In this document: positions 51,997 to 62,104 of the stretch, piece after piece
Layout: the number at the start of each line of letters is the position of its first letter
Position numbering within the stretch: the stretch's first letter is position 1
From: Pyropia yezoensis
Taxonomy: Eukaryota; Rhodophyta; Bangiophyceae; Bangiales; Bangiaceae
NCBI GenBank assembly: GCA_009829735.1
Contig: CM020619.1
Coordinates: 30,707,430 to 30,771,429 of the forward strand
DNA: 64,000 nt
Reading direction: 5' to 3'
The notes under the pieces: model-generated
What the model saw: only the letters and a program-made list of their open reading frames with translations
What the model was told of the DNA's origin: nothing
The model's database searches: none
Program-made: the position numbers and the translations under genes

Positions 51997-53445
51997 ATGA
52001 GCTCGTCGGGACCCGGCTCATCGGGGCACTCTACGCCTGCTGCAGAAGAGCAAGCCGCAGCACCCGCTGCTCGACCCGCGCGCTTTCAGTGCTTGCCGTC
52101 GAACTTCTTTCCTCCTTCCGAAAACCCTGACGTCACGGCAGACCGATGGAGAAAAGTGCGCCTGTTCTTCTCGGCCATGCTGGCAGAGCCAGCCCTCAAC
52201 GTCTTCGGCGGCTGTGACCTCGTGGATGTGCAGCTTCAAGGACATGCGTTGGCCAATGGTGTTCCAAGTTCAGAGTGGCTGGGCCTGGCGCAGTATGTCC
52301 GCAATGTCGTCTTCGTTTGGCACTTTCTTCTGCTGGTCAAGAGGCGCATGGACGAAGATCCGCTGTTGGCGCACGCCGTTGGAGAGCTCATTCTCTTTGC
52401 TGCTTCCCGGGGCCCTGCTGCGACGGACCTGTGGGAGACCAAGGCGTCAGAAGCCGCAAAGGAGTATCGCGCCATGTGGCAGGACACATCGGCGGAGCAG
52501 TATCAAGAGTGGGCAGCGGCCCAAGGCGTGGAGCCAGCTGTGACCCATATTGTTGGCCACGCAGCAGTCCAAGCTCGCATTCTGGAGCAAGCCGAAGAAG
52601 AGCGGACGGGTCAAGCGTGGCCAGGCCGGAAGCTGGTAAGACCTTACCCTGAGGATGCGACAGCAGTGCGAGACCGACGGAGAGCTGCACGATGACGCCG
52701 CCGGACACCTCGGCCCGTACAGCGTCGCCGCCGTCGTCGCCCGAACAACAGGCTGCTTACCCGACAGCGGTGCACCTGGGACGCTGATAACTGCCGGCAC
52801 GGGTACCCCAAGTCGCTCATTCGCGGACCGGGGGTGTTAACGTTTATGTGTGGATGTGGCTACATCATCGGGTTCGAGCTGCTAAGGGAGACGGAGAGTC
52901 CGGCCCACCTGGTCGCAGCGCTTGCTCAGCGCTTTGTGCGGATGCCGCGAGTGGTGTACTGCGACACTGCCTGCCAAACACAGGGGAATGCGCTTCGCCG
53001 CGTACCCTGGCTCCTGACTGAAGAGGAGGTTTCTTTCTTCATCGACCGCTTCCATCAATGCGGGCACGTGTGCTCACCTGTTTTTGAGGCCGACGAGTAT
53101 CCCGAGATTTCGCGGGGACATGACACGTCAAGCGCCGAGCGGCAACACTCCATCAAGAAGAAGTCCAAGTCATCCCTGACCTACATGTCTCAGCACCGTT
53201 TTATCGTGCGCTCAAGATACATGGCGGCGTGCAACAACATTCGCGTGTCACAGAAGCGGGAAGCCATGGCTAAAAGCGTTGTTGCCCGCGCGGCCAACCA
53301 GGCGCTCGTGCCGCTGGAGATCCAGCACCAGACGGTAGAGTCATACTACCACAAGGCCATGGTTGACCGCTGCGAGGTGACGGGCTGCAGTTGCCGGGAA
53401 GGCATCCCTGCAGGTCAATCGCTTGGCCTCGAGAAGAAGCTTTGA
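51997..53445 (+). pseudogene. KDZ (Kyakuja/Dileera/Zisupton)-like DDE transposase
   Basis: The frame from ATG 51997 (MSSSGPGSSGHSTPAAEEQ) to TGA 53445 is 483 codons with one internal TGA at 52693..52695. The C-terminal half matches the KDZ pattern: CTWDADNCRHGYPKSL, then FMCGCGYIIGFELLRETESP, the Asp in VVYCDTACQTQG, the His/Cys set FFIDRFHQCGHVCSPVF, and the Glu in TSSAERQHSIKK followed by SLTYMSQHRF. The N-terminal half (RWRKVRLFFSAMLAEPALNVF...) is unrecognised. Between 52660 and 52780 another register (LHDDAAGHLGPYSVAAVVARTTGCL) reads more naturally than the main frame, so two compensating indels or a short intron are possible. KDZ transposases cut and paste large DNA transposons in fungi, algae and animals. 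Family call is fairly firm; activity of this copy is doubtful. Confidence 0.68.
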
Positions 53446-55986
53446 CTGGGTAGTGCGTAGGTGAGGCCGATGATAGTGGCCAGAGCTAAGGACCATTTAA
53501 ACTCGGCGTGTGCCGCTACCGCATAATACATACTGTTGCAGCAGAAGAACTCTCGACGAGAGGTGTAAGGATAGTTTCCAGCGCGTCCCCCACAGTCACA
53601 AGAACGTCTTCCAGAACGCCTACGCCTCTGTCACGCACGACACCGGCCGATCCGGCTCGATTGCACGCAAGATCACCGGCGTCGTAGGGCGCGCGTGGGG
53701 CACTGTCACTCCCCCCATCCCGGCGGCAGTCATAGCCATTCCCCGCCACCCCCCACCCCCGCTGGTCCGGGGGGCGCTGGTCCGGGGGGGGAGCTGACCC
53801 ACTGTTTTTGCTTCAGCCACAAGATGGGCCACAGCATTGCCGTTGCGCACCCCCCCACGTGCATTCGCGAAGGACGTCCGACGCACGGTATGGCCGCCAC
53901 TGCTCGACTGTTGACGGACAGCTTGGCGACGTCAGGGGTACTCCACCCCCAGGCCTAGGGGGGGGGGGCACAGCCGCGCTATACCTATACCCACAGACAC
54001 CTGCAACGATAGAGGTGCATCGCTACATGCCTCTCGCGCACAACGGCGCAACACCAGATTGTCGCCTCATCAATCTTGCCTTACGCGTCGCTCTTTCCGT
54101 TCTCCCGCTCACTTGCAGACCGCCACAGTCACAGCCTGCAGATCGGACGTTGCGTTCCATTCTTCCCGAGCCCATTGGGAGACAGCCCGCCACCCTCTCA
54201 GGGCCAGGTCGCACGAGGGGCTTCCTGCCGCACTGCCTTCAGCAGCAGTATGAGAAGCGTCAGAAGTGTACCTGGGGGCTGACCCACCCGCAGAAGGAAC
54301 ACTACGGCAGCACTCGCTGAAGGGCGACCGGTGCGTCTGCCGGCCGCCAGCGCTTCAGACGGGCGTCAGAGCGATGACCAGGATGAGTTACACAGCAGCT
54401 ACAGGGCATGTCATGCCGCTGACTGTGACTTACCACACGAGATCCTAAATTCTTATCCCTGAGAACTCGCGTTTGCCAATCACGTGAGACGTGACCGCCG
54501 TATCGGCTCATCGAAGCGCATGGTTCCCCACGAGATTGGCATGAAGTATGCTCAGATTGTACTTCTTAAAAGAACTCTCGCAGCTTGAGCACGCGGTGGC
54601 ACTGCCGACGGCACGAATTCCGACCCCCTCCTCGGCATCATCGAGTATGCTCAGCTACCAGGCAGTCTCTGCCTCTGCCATCGCTGCAAGAGCGAAACTT
54701 CATTTTAGACCGGTGACTGTCGGCGGCGCGGACGACTGCGAATACCGCTCCGCCGCCTTTCCGCTTGGATCATTGAATAACGCACTCACAGCGAGCCAAG
54801 CGTGAAGCAACACTCTAGCGCTGGACAGAAGCCGGCGGTGGAAGAGCTCCGCCGTTGCCGTTGGCCCAAGCACTACCACCGCTGCCACACGTGTCCAGCA
54901 GCCACATCCACCGGGCAGTGACTTTACCACAAGCGTGTCTGCCAAGCACCCCTGCTGTGTGGGCAACGTCGGTGGCGTTCTGAATCGCGGCTGTCGGGAC
55001 TGAGCGGGAGCAGGCCCAAGTACGTGGGCTTGCCCCGGCATTCCCAGGGGCACGTGGCAGTGGGCCCAGAGTGGACCGCTGCTGACACGTGCAGCAGGAT
55101 GCGGAGCGGACGTGGGCCGCCGGCAGGCTGTGTGCCGCCGGCTGGGACGGTGCCCCCCTGTACGGGAGGGACTGTACCCACTGTGTGTGGGTATGACGTA
55201 CGGGCGAATTGGAGCCGGGCGACCGTCGGCTAGTGCACACCGCACACGTCACCGAGGGGAGGGTGAGGGTGCGGGGAGTGCGCGGGAGTGCTGCCCACAG
55301 GCAGGCGTTCTCGCTAGGAGAGGACGGCTGCACGGGCAATACGCCCGAGCAACAAGGCCGTCGGCCAACAGGCCGAGGCGGCAAGGCGACCGGCGGCTGG
55401 CCCGGGGGCAGGACCGCCGGGCAGCACGCCCGGGGAGGCGCAAGGCCCACTGCGTGCTGGGCGGGCGCCTCCGAGAAGGTAGATAAGAACGGGCCTCGTG
55501 GGCTACCCACGGGCGTCCCAGCAAAACGAGGAACTTTGCTTGTGGACGACCGGTCTGTGTGCACTTGTGTCGGGGCGGGTGCAGGCGAGCGCGACGGCAC
55601 GCCCGCATGTGGTCAGGGACCCTCTTCCCCCTTTGTCTACAACAGCGGCCAACGCAAAAGAGCTGTGGGAAGGACACCTTCCGATGCCGCTGTTTGCAGC
55701 CGCCACGCCCTTCGAGTGGACGGCGTTGGGTATGCGCGGCAGAATCTAGGTCGCAAGTTGCTTGCTTGCGCATCCGACGACAAGCACCGAAGCGGGGCGA
55801 CTTTGCATTGACGACTTTGGGTCTCTGGTTGGGACGGGAGAGACGGAGAGTAGAGGAGGGACGATAGGATTCACAAGGAGAGAATTTTGTAGCACTGTGC
55901 GCCGTCTGGCGCACCAAGGCGCGAATCGACTCCAACGCTCACTCCCTCAAGCACACAAAGCACCCCGCACAAACTCTAAACGACTC
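53446..55986. other. Region without a recognised gene
   Basis: About 2.5 kb of balanced-to-GC-rich sequence. Short frames with natural composition occur, for example plus 53546-53700 (LDERCKDSFQRVPHSHKN VFQNAYASV) and the minus frame 54815..55600, but none has a start, domain or partner that I can support. Some could be decayed exons of the transposase gene or passenger genes. Confidence 0.4.
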
Positions 55987-56691
55987 TCAAAGCGCAGGGT
56001 GCTTGTAAGCGTCCCCATAGTTCACAAGGATCTCCTCACCTGCGGCAATGGTCTGCGTCACATACACGTACGACAAGCCGGGCACGACGAGCTGCGACGA
56101 CGCCGACACAGGGTCGTGAGTCTGGTAGAAGCGAGCGTTGCTCAGGTAGTGAGGGCGGTGGTCATTAACAAATCCCGCAGCACAGAAGGAGGCGGGGACA
56201 ACCCAACACGAGCGACTGCTAGGTGACCGCGTCGCAAACGACGTCTTTGTCGCGAGCTCCGTTGCAACGAAGTAGTGGCCAAAGCGCGCCCGCCGCTGCG
56301 ACCAGAAGCAGCGATCCATCCGGAGCTCCAACGACGTCTTCTGCCACACAGTTGCAGTACAGCGCAGCGCCCGAGGGAGACTGCTGGGCCCATAAATGAC
56401 GCTGTCGGCGCTAGGGGAGCTCGCGGCCGCGTCGAGGTCCTTGTACATGAGCTGTCCGAAGAAAGGCAGGATACGCTCCCCCTCAAGCAGAGGCCGCGCC
56501 GCAAACACCCCGCGACCATGAACAGTGGACGGCGCTACAAACCTGCCGCATGCGGCAGCGTCCGCCGCCAGCAAGTCGTCCTTGTTAGCAACGTGCAGGA
56601 GGACTTCCAGCTCTGCCTTGGTCCAGTGGTGAACAGGAACACAGTCCAGCGGCCATCCACCGCTCGCCGTGACCATCTTCGGCAGCGTCAT
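55987..56691 (-). CDS. SET-domain protein, 234 residues
   Basis: From ATG 56691 (MTLPKMVTASGGWPLD) to a TAG-like stop at 55987. The SET core is visible: VHGRGVFAARPLLEGERILPF (about 57-77, first SET strand, cofactor-binding GRGVF), a variable middle, CAAGFVNDHRPHYL (about 170, the NH motif position) and YVTQTIAAGEEILVNYGD (about 210-227, the EExxxxYG motif). SET proteins transfer methyl groups from S-adenosylmethionine to lysines of histones or other proteins. Here the usual N-H pair reads N-D, which could weaken catalysis. There are no pre-SET or post-SET cysteines. The neighbourhood suggests it travels with a KDZ-type element rather than being an ordinary host chromatin gene, but that is inference. 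Confidence 0.65.
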   Translation of the reverse strand: MTLPKMVTASGGWPLDCVPVHHWTKAELEVLLHVANKDDLLAADAAACGRFVAPSTVHGRGVFAARPLLEGERILPFFGQLMYKDLDAAASSPSADSVIYGPSSLPRALRCTATVWQKTSLELRMDRCFWSQRRARFGHYFVATELATKTSFATRSPSSRSCWVVPASFCAAGFVNDHRPHYLSNARFYQTHDPVSASSQLVVPGLSYVYVTQTIAAGEEILVNYGDAYKHPAL

Positions 56692-59001
56692 GAGCTCTGC
56701 GACAACCGGGGCAGAAAGGCAAGTGTATGCCGGAAGCCTCCGCGGGGGAGCCCACCCGAGGCCCGCCCGCGCTGGGCGGAATATGCTTGAGCGTCAGAGA
56801 ATGGGGGAGGGGAACAGGGGAGATGCGCTTACAACAGGTTGGAGTAGTGAGACGGGAGGGGGGAGCCAGGCAGTGGTGAAGAAGTGTGATGTGAAGCGAG
56901 TGTGCAGAAGGTCGCTGGGGAGCGGGTGTGCAGAAAGTCGGGGGTCGCGGAAAGATCGAGAGGAGCCCAGCGTGACTAAAATCGGGCGGAAGCCAAACTC
57001 CTGACCACAATTGATGGATGCTATTACCTGGGTCATATGCTGTTCTGTCTCCCTGCCCCTTCTGCGTCGCTCTCCACGCCCTTCAGGGCACAGGCTGACT
57101 GCTGCGAATTTAGCATTTGTATGGCGTCCTCACAACGTCGCACTGTTCTCCCCACCCCTTTCTGTCGTGTGTCACCTGCCACCCCTGTGCATCTGGAGGT
57201 TCCAAGTGTGATGCTTTGTCAAAACCGAATGCTGCAGGACGTGCCCGTGGTGACGGCGGAGGCAGTGGCGGCGACAGAGGCGGTGGTAGTGGCGGAGGCG
57301 GCGGCGGAGGCGGTGGCGGCCGCGGCAGCCGTCCCAGCGTGCTGCACTGCACACACGCCCCAGTGCCGCTGGCGCCTCCGCCGCCCTCTGGATTCCGACG
57401 GCTTCCCTGGACAGCCTTAAATGCCCTGAGCTTGGCAAGAGGGGTCCATACCAATTCGGCGCCCAAAGAGGCACAGTCCCGCGGGTCCGCCTGACGCAGC
57501 AGTGGGTTGGGCGCCCGCATGGAAGAGCAGAATTGCCGCCTTGGGCATGCAGGCGCGAGGAGAAGGGGCGCGATGAGGGGGGGGCGGAATGCCATAGATC
57601 CATTCTCCTCTGGTGTGGCGCACGCAGGCCAATCTCGCGCCAGTATGCGTCTGTTGGGCTGAGGGGGGCGCGCCGGTCGCTGGCTCTACTGTGGAACGGA
57701 CGGCACTATTTGCAGCACTATGGCAGTAACCTTCGCATGGTGGCTGCGTTGCTCAGACGAGCTCGTGTGCATCAGATGCATTCATCTGACAAATTGAGGC
57801 ACTCAGACATAGCCTACGTGTCGGAACGGTACGGCCGCCTGCCGATCCGTAAACGCGGTGGCGTGTCCGGCGAGGCTAGCTTCATGGGTGGCAGCTGAAA
57901 TGACGCTCCTGAAACGAGCTGCACAGCCGGGCCACGCACAGAAATCCAGCACCGACCCTGTCTGTCATTCGTCACGGTCCTTGAGCGTTGTTCGACGCAA
58001 CGTACCAGGTCGCTCCAAGCTGCGTGCACTCTGCCGCTAGTCCCTTGCTGTTCACTTGCTCAGCATCCATTTTTTGGCCAACTCGCCTGTGCTGTGGCGC
58101 ACCTGCGCGTGCTCGGGGAGTTCGCATGTCGCCTCCACCGAGGCCCGTCTGGAGCTCGTGACGGTCTTCTCTTGAAGATTTGGCAGCTCATCATGACCTG
58201 CCGAATCGTCAAGAGGGCTCATGATGAGCGCGTATCGCACTCTGGAGGTCGTTGCCGAAAAAAGCATTGTGCCTTGCAGGCCACTCATCCTCCCGGAGAG
58301 TTCTTCTGGTCAACGGTCGCTGCATACAGCGCCCGGGGCGGGTGGCAGAGTCTGACGGAGCCGGGACGCCGCACAATTCCTTCACGCCGCAAGAAAGGCG
58401 ACCTACCTCTCGAGTGCCCGGAGCCCTCTCACGAGCTTCCCCCCTACGACCGCCTTAGCCACTCCTCTCCAACGGGTCTCGACATGTTCGACGACCGCCA
58501 CTGCCGCCGCCGCCGCCGGGATACCTGCCGTATGGATCCAGAGCACGGGCGCACCGCCACCCGTTGTGACCACCCCGACGGCCTCGTAGCTGCGCCCATC
58601 GGTACCCACTGTCCCAACTTCTTCTTCGTATGCAGCCTCTTTGCAGTCCTCCAGCGCAGCTGCTCCCACAGGCGTTCTCCCCGCAGCGCAGCGTGGCCCG
58701 CGAGCCGGCGGACGCCTACTGCGGGCGCGCCGCCATGCCGCTCAGTTCCTTGCCATCCCTGTGCGTACCCACCTGGATGGCGTGCCGCTTCTGTTGGACA
58801 ACTCTGGAGGACGGAGGGGAAGATGCAGGAGCCACTGGGCTGTCACTGGTCTCCCCAGACGAGTGCGCCTGCCGCAGGGAGAAGTGCTGGGGAGGGTGCC
58901 ACCCGGCACACCCCGAATCTGTCCTCTGTGCCGTGTCGGCATGAAGTGCTTCACGCCGAATTGGTGCGATCGCGTGGATAGACAATCCCGGTTGTTCACA
59001 C
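56692..59001. other. Region with simple repeats and weak frames
   Basis: Holds a GGC/GGA/GGT trinucleotide-rich stretch (about 57250-57335), the hypothetical frame at 57533..57898 and several overlapping frames at 58094-58981 without recognisable domains. At 58938-59025 the TTCGGCA/TGCCGA motifs begin again. Confidence 0.4.
57533..57898 (+). CDS. Hypothetical protein fragment
   Basis: The frame is open for 121 codons. Its C-terminal 75 residues (RQYASVGLRGARRSLALLWN ... SSDKLRHSDIAYVSERYGRL) look like folded protein rather than GC-driven noise. There is no known domain. The start is doubtful because the N-terminal 45 codons look non-coding, so it may be a single exon or a decayed gene piece. 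Confidence 0.25.
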   Translation: MPPWACRREEKGRDEGGAECHRSILLWCGARRPISRQYASVGLRGARRSLALLWNGRHYLQHYGSNLRMVAALLRRARVHQMHSSDKLRHSDIAYVSERYGRLPIRKRGGVSGEASFMGGS

Positions 59002-59025
59002 TTCGGCACTGTATGTTCGTGCCGA
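59002..59025. repeat. TTCGGCAC...GTGCCGA palindrome
   Basis: 24-nt hairpin-capable sequence with an 8-nt spacer; same family as 51699 and 60877. Confidence 0.75.
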
Positions 59026-59547
59026 TTCGAACAGAACTTTGCAGGCTCTCGCGCTGCCATCCTAGGATGGAGTGGCCCACTCCGGTGAATACCGGAGTGT
59101 CGCACGCACCTCCGTCACAACCAGCTGCTCCGTACACATACTGCCGGAAATCACATGTGCTTCAACTCTTTACACGCCGGACGAGCGCAATGAGAGCAAC
59201 AGTGTGGCTCGTACGCCCCACCCTGTGCGCTGAAGCCGGACGGCTGAGATAAAAGTCGACGTCCAAGCGCTGCAAGGTCTCAGAAGAAGATTGATGGACA
59301 GAAGACAAGAAGGTCAGACTGCGCAGCCTTTCTAAAATCATATAGCGTACTAACCAGAGGCACAAGAGATGCGCTCGCAACGAGAAACGTATAAACATTA
59401 TATCGCGCTCGCCACAGACCAACATGCCATGGCATGAAGGAAGATGAGCTAAGCCCTGCATACGACCAATCTTATCAGACCAACTCACGGCGACACACAA
59501 GCACGGCCGAAGCCGTTGTGGCCACCAGCGCCGCAAGAGCTCTTCAA

Positions 59548-60048
59548 CTACTGCTGAAAACCATGAGCGGGAGCTTCATCGTCATCAGGACGCGTCTGCG
59601 CATCGCCTGCGGCTTCGACAGCTGCCAGAGCATCACAGGCTGGCATGTTCAGTCCGCTGTTACCGCCAGCGCCGCTGGCGTCCGCGTCCGTGCCTCCACT
59701 CTCGGGCATGTCCATGGCCATCGGAGCCCCAACAATCTGGTCCGTGTCGAACTCCTCCTCCAATGACACCCCTCGGCTAAGAGTCACCTGCACACGCAGT
59801 GCAAGCCGAGATACTCCCTGGAACCGCACTCGACTGGCCTTGAACGCGCGTACCACTCTTGACCGCCGGTCGCGCGCCCGAACACAGACAAGTACAAAAC
59901 CCTCACGCAGAGTGCCCCTACGGCTCGCCATCATCGGGGTCTCCACTCGAGGGATGTACCCCGCTTTGTAGCCTCCGTTGCGGCGCCTCGCGCGGACGCA
60001 TGCCCCCGGCAGGAAACGCCCGCTCCACCACTCATGCGTGACCGACAT
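59548..60048 (-). CDS. Hypothetical protein, 166 residues
   Basis: From ATG 60048 (MSVTHEWWSGRFLPGACV) the first 110 residues have a natural, basic composition with several aromatic and beta-prone stretches (GYKAGYIPRVETPMM; GFVLVCVRARDRRSRVVRAF; RLALRVQVTLSRGV). The tail is acidic Gly/Asp/Ala-rich. No family recognised. Frames upstream of 60048 on the same strand are Pro/Arg-rich and I leave them out. It lies between two palindrome sites on the same strand as the SET and ULP1 genes, so it may belong to the same element. Confidence 0.4.
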   Translation of the reverse strand: MSVTHEWWSGRFLPGACVRARRRNGGYKAGYIPRVETPMMASRRGTLREGFVLVCVRARDRRSRVVRAFKASRVRFQGVSRLALRVQVTLSRGVSLEEEFDTDQIVGAPMAMDMPESGGTDADASGAGGNSGLNMPACDALAAVEAAGDAQTRPDDDEAPAHGFQQ

Positions 60049-60811
60049 TGCACGGGGAGTGTTTCCAGGGGGAGGGGTACGGGAAGGATGTCGCCCAAGT
60101 GGGGCGGAGCACGAAGGAAGTGAGCGCGTCCAAGCGACAGGGAGGAGGTCGTCACCAAGGGGTGGGAGATGAAAGAGGAGGAACGGGGCCCAGCTTTGGA
60201 GGCGGCGGGCGACCAAGTAGCGCGGGAGCACGTGACCGACCCCGAAGGAGGCGGAGTCCCAGTGGAGGGGGAGCGCGCGACCCAGCGGAGGGGGGCCGGG
60301 CGACAAGGGGCTCGCACGATGGACGAACGAGGGTTGCAGAGAGCAACGAAGCGCGTGGCCACATGCAGGTCCGTGGCGTCCTGGACACCCCAGTGAAGTG
60401 CTAGAGTCGGGAAAGAGCGAGGACCACTGCGTGCCCAGGTCTCGAACTCCCCCCTACGGAAGTGGCGGGGGTGGCGTGGGAAGTACGGGAGGTAGTCGCA
60501 GAGGCTCCGCTGTATGGGTTGCCGCCCGCAGTAGTGGCCACCCCAGGTGCGGCAGCTGCACACCTTCCGTACCCTCCCGTATCTCTACGTGGTCGCGCGG
60601 CCGGATTACCGCCAAGGGTTGCGACGTATGGAGGGCGGATGCGACCCCTATGGCGGGATGCCTGTCCAACTCCCGGCCGCTGCGGCTGCCCGCCTTTTTA
60701 TGCCCCTCTGCGCGGGCCACATTGGTGGGCAGCGGCAACGGCTCAGGCGCGGGCTAACCACAGCTTATTTCGGGACCCCTCGGCCGGTTTGGCATCTACG
60801 TCCTCGACTAT

Positions 60812-60836
60812 TTCGGCACGATACGATTCCTGCCGA
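60812..60836. repeat. TTCGGCA...TGCCGA palindrome
   Basis: Spacer cgatacgattcc resembles the taatacgatt spacer of the other copies. Confidence 0.7.
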
Positions 60837-60876
60837 TGTACTTTCTACCCCACAGCGGAAGTCGATTTGCTGACAC

Positions 60877-60900
60877 TTCGGCATAATACGATTGTGCCGA
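60877..60900. repeat. TTCGGCA-taatacgatt-GTGCCGA palindrome
   Basis: Nearly the same 24 bases as 51699..51722, including the taatacg spacer core. Confidence 0.75.
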
Positions 60901-61252
60901 TTCAAGCACTAGTGTTCCACGTCAAGGACGCGACCTCACTCAAGTCACAAAGCACAGCCGGCGCCCACTCACGCGGCTTCCAGGACACTTCTGCGCTGAA
61001 CGCCCAAGAGAACGAGATTTTTAAAAGGGGTACACACGAGCGGATGTCGATGAAGTGTACGTGAACGAGTACAACCGTAATTGCCCTCTCAGCTGCTACG
61101 AGCACGCCGAAGCACTCTCTTCCTCCACATGGGAAGCCGCGTGACCCCCCCCCCCACACCCGGCGACATGAAGCGCTAGTGCCGGGAGAAGGGCGGGCAT
61201 GCGAACCGGTGCAGTGTCGTGGGACCGCGCAACGCCGTGGTTTGCATGTCCT

Positions 61253-62053
61253 TCAAGAAAAGTAGAGGGAGGACGGCGACCAGTCTGGGTAGCGCCGGTG
61301 CCGCCGAACAGGGGAGGCAGGACACCAAGAACACACGAAAGTCAAAAACTGGCCGCCAGCGCGGCGCCAATTGCAGTCAGTCCGGCATCCTCTGACCAGG
61401 AAGCGTCCAATGTTAGTGAGTCGCGGCAGGGCTCGGACGCCTGCGGCGACGGCGCCGCCGCCGGGCTCCCAAACGGCGGCGGAAGGCGATAGGGTCAAAC
61501 GGCGGATGCGGTACCCCTGCTTGCACCGGCCCCAGGGGACGGTCAGGTACCTCTTTTCCCGCACCGTGAGCGCGCCACACGATAGGCACACCACTACCAC
61601 CGCCGCCGCCGCCCACGCGTCCTGCGCAGCGTCTACAGCGTCTCCAGCGGGGTGACGACCGATGAAGTACAGTCGCTGCACCCGTGTGCGCCGCCCATCT
61701 CCGGCGGCATGTGCGCGCGTCACACAAGGGGCACGCCACGGAACGTCGCCGACGCCGCTTGTAGTCTCGCGCGCCACAACCGCCGCCTCTGCCGACGCTG
61801 CAACCGCCACCGCCACAGCCGCCGCTTTCGCTGCCGCCACCGCCGGCCGGCCGCCGCCACCGCCGGCGCTGTCTCTGCGGCCGCCTCCTTGGACTGCCCC
61901 GGTGCGGCAGCCAGCACCACCGCGGCCCCTGCGGGCTCCCGGGCGGCTGTGGCTCCGAGAGCCCGCGCGCGGCACGTCAGGGGGCCTGTGGTCCTCGTCA
62001 TGTACCATAAGCAGCACGCACTCGTATGTGCGGCCAGTCCGTCTCAACAACAC
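61253..62053 (-). CDS. Hypothetical frame with CxxC motif
   Basis: An open frame of 266 codons downstream of the ULP1 gene on the same strand. Most is Arg/Ala/Gly-rich, but the stretch around residues 150-190 (VVVVCLSCGALTVREKRYL TVPWGRCKQGYRI) looks structured and carries C-x2-C with another Cys 18 residues on, like one half of a zinc ribbon. No start can be chosen with confidence and it could be noise. Confidence 0.25.
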   Translation of the reverse strand: MLLRRTGRTYECVLLMVHDEDHRPPDVPRAGSRSHSRPGARRGRGGAGCRTGAVQGGGRRDSAGGGGGRPAVAAAKAAAVAVAVAASAEAAVVARETTSGVGDVPWRAPCVTRAHAAGDGRRTRVQRLYFIGRHPAGDAVDAAQDAWAAAAVVVVCLSCGALTVREKRYLTVPWGRCKQGYRIRRLTLSPSAAVWEPGGGAVAAGVRALPRLTNIGRFLVRGCRTDCNWRRAGGQFLTFVCSWCPASPVRRHRRYPDWSPSSLYFS

Positions 62054-62104
62054 GCTCTTGTATTCGCTACCGGAAGAAGCGCAGTAAAAGGATAGGACTC
62101 ACTC

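Larger units (their letters stand above)
60307..61252. other. Spacer with two palindromes, no gene called
   Basis: Mixed sequence; frames on both strands are short and unsupported. Contains the palindromes at 60812 and 60877 and a run of cytosines at 61147. Confidence 0.45.

Noticed and set aside
58094-58981. 295-codon plus-strand frame
   Set aside because: Several overlapping frames of similar length occur here with Cys/Arg/Pro-rich noise-like composition and no domain, so no single one can be supported.
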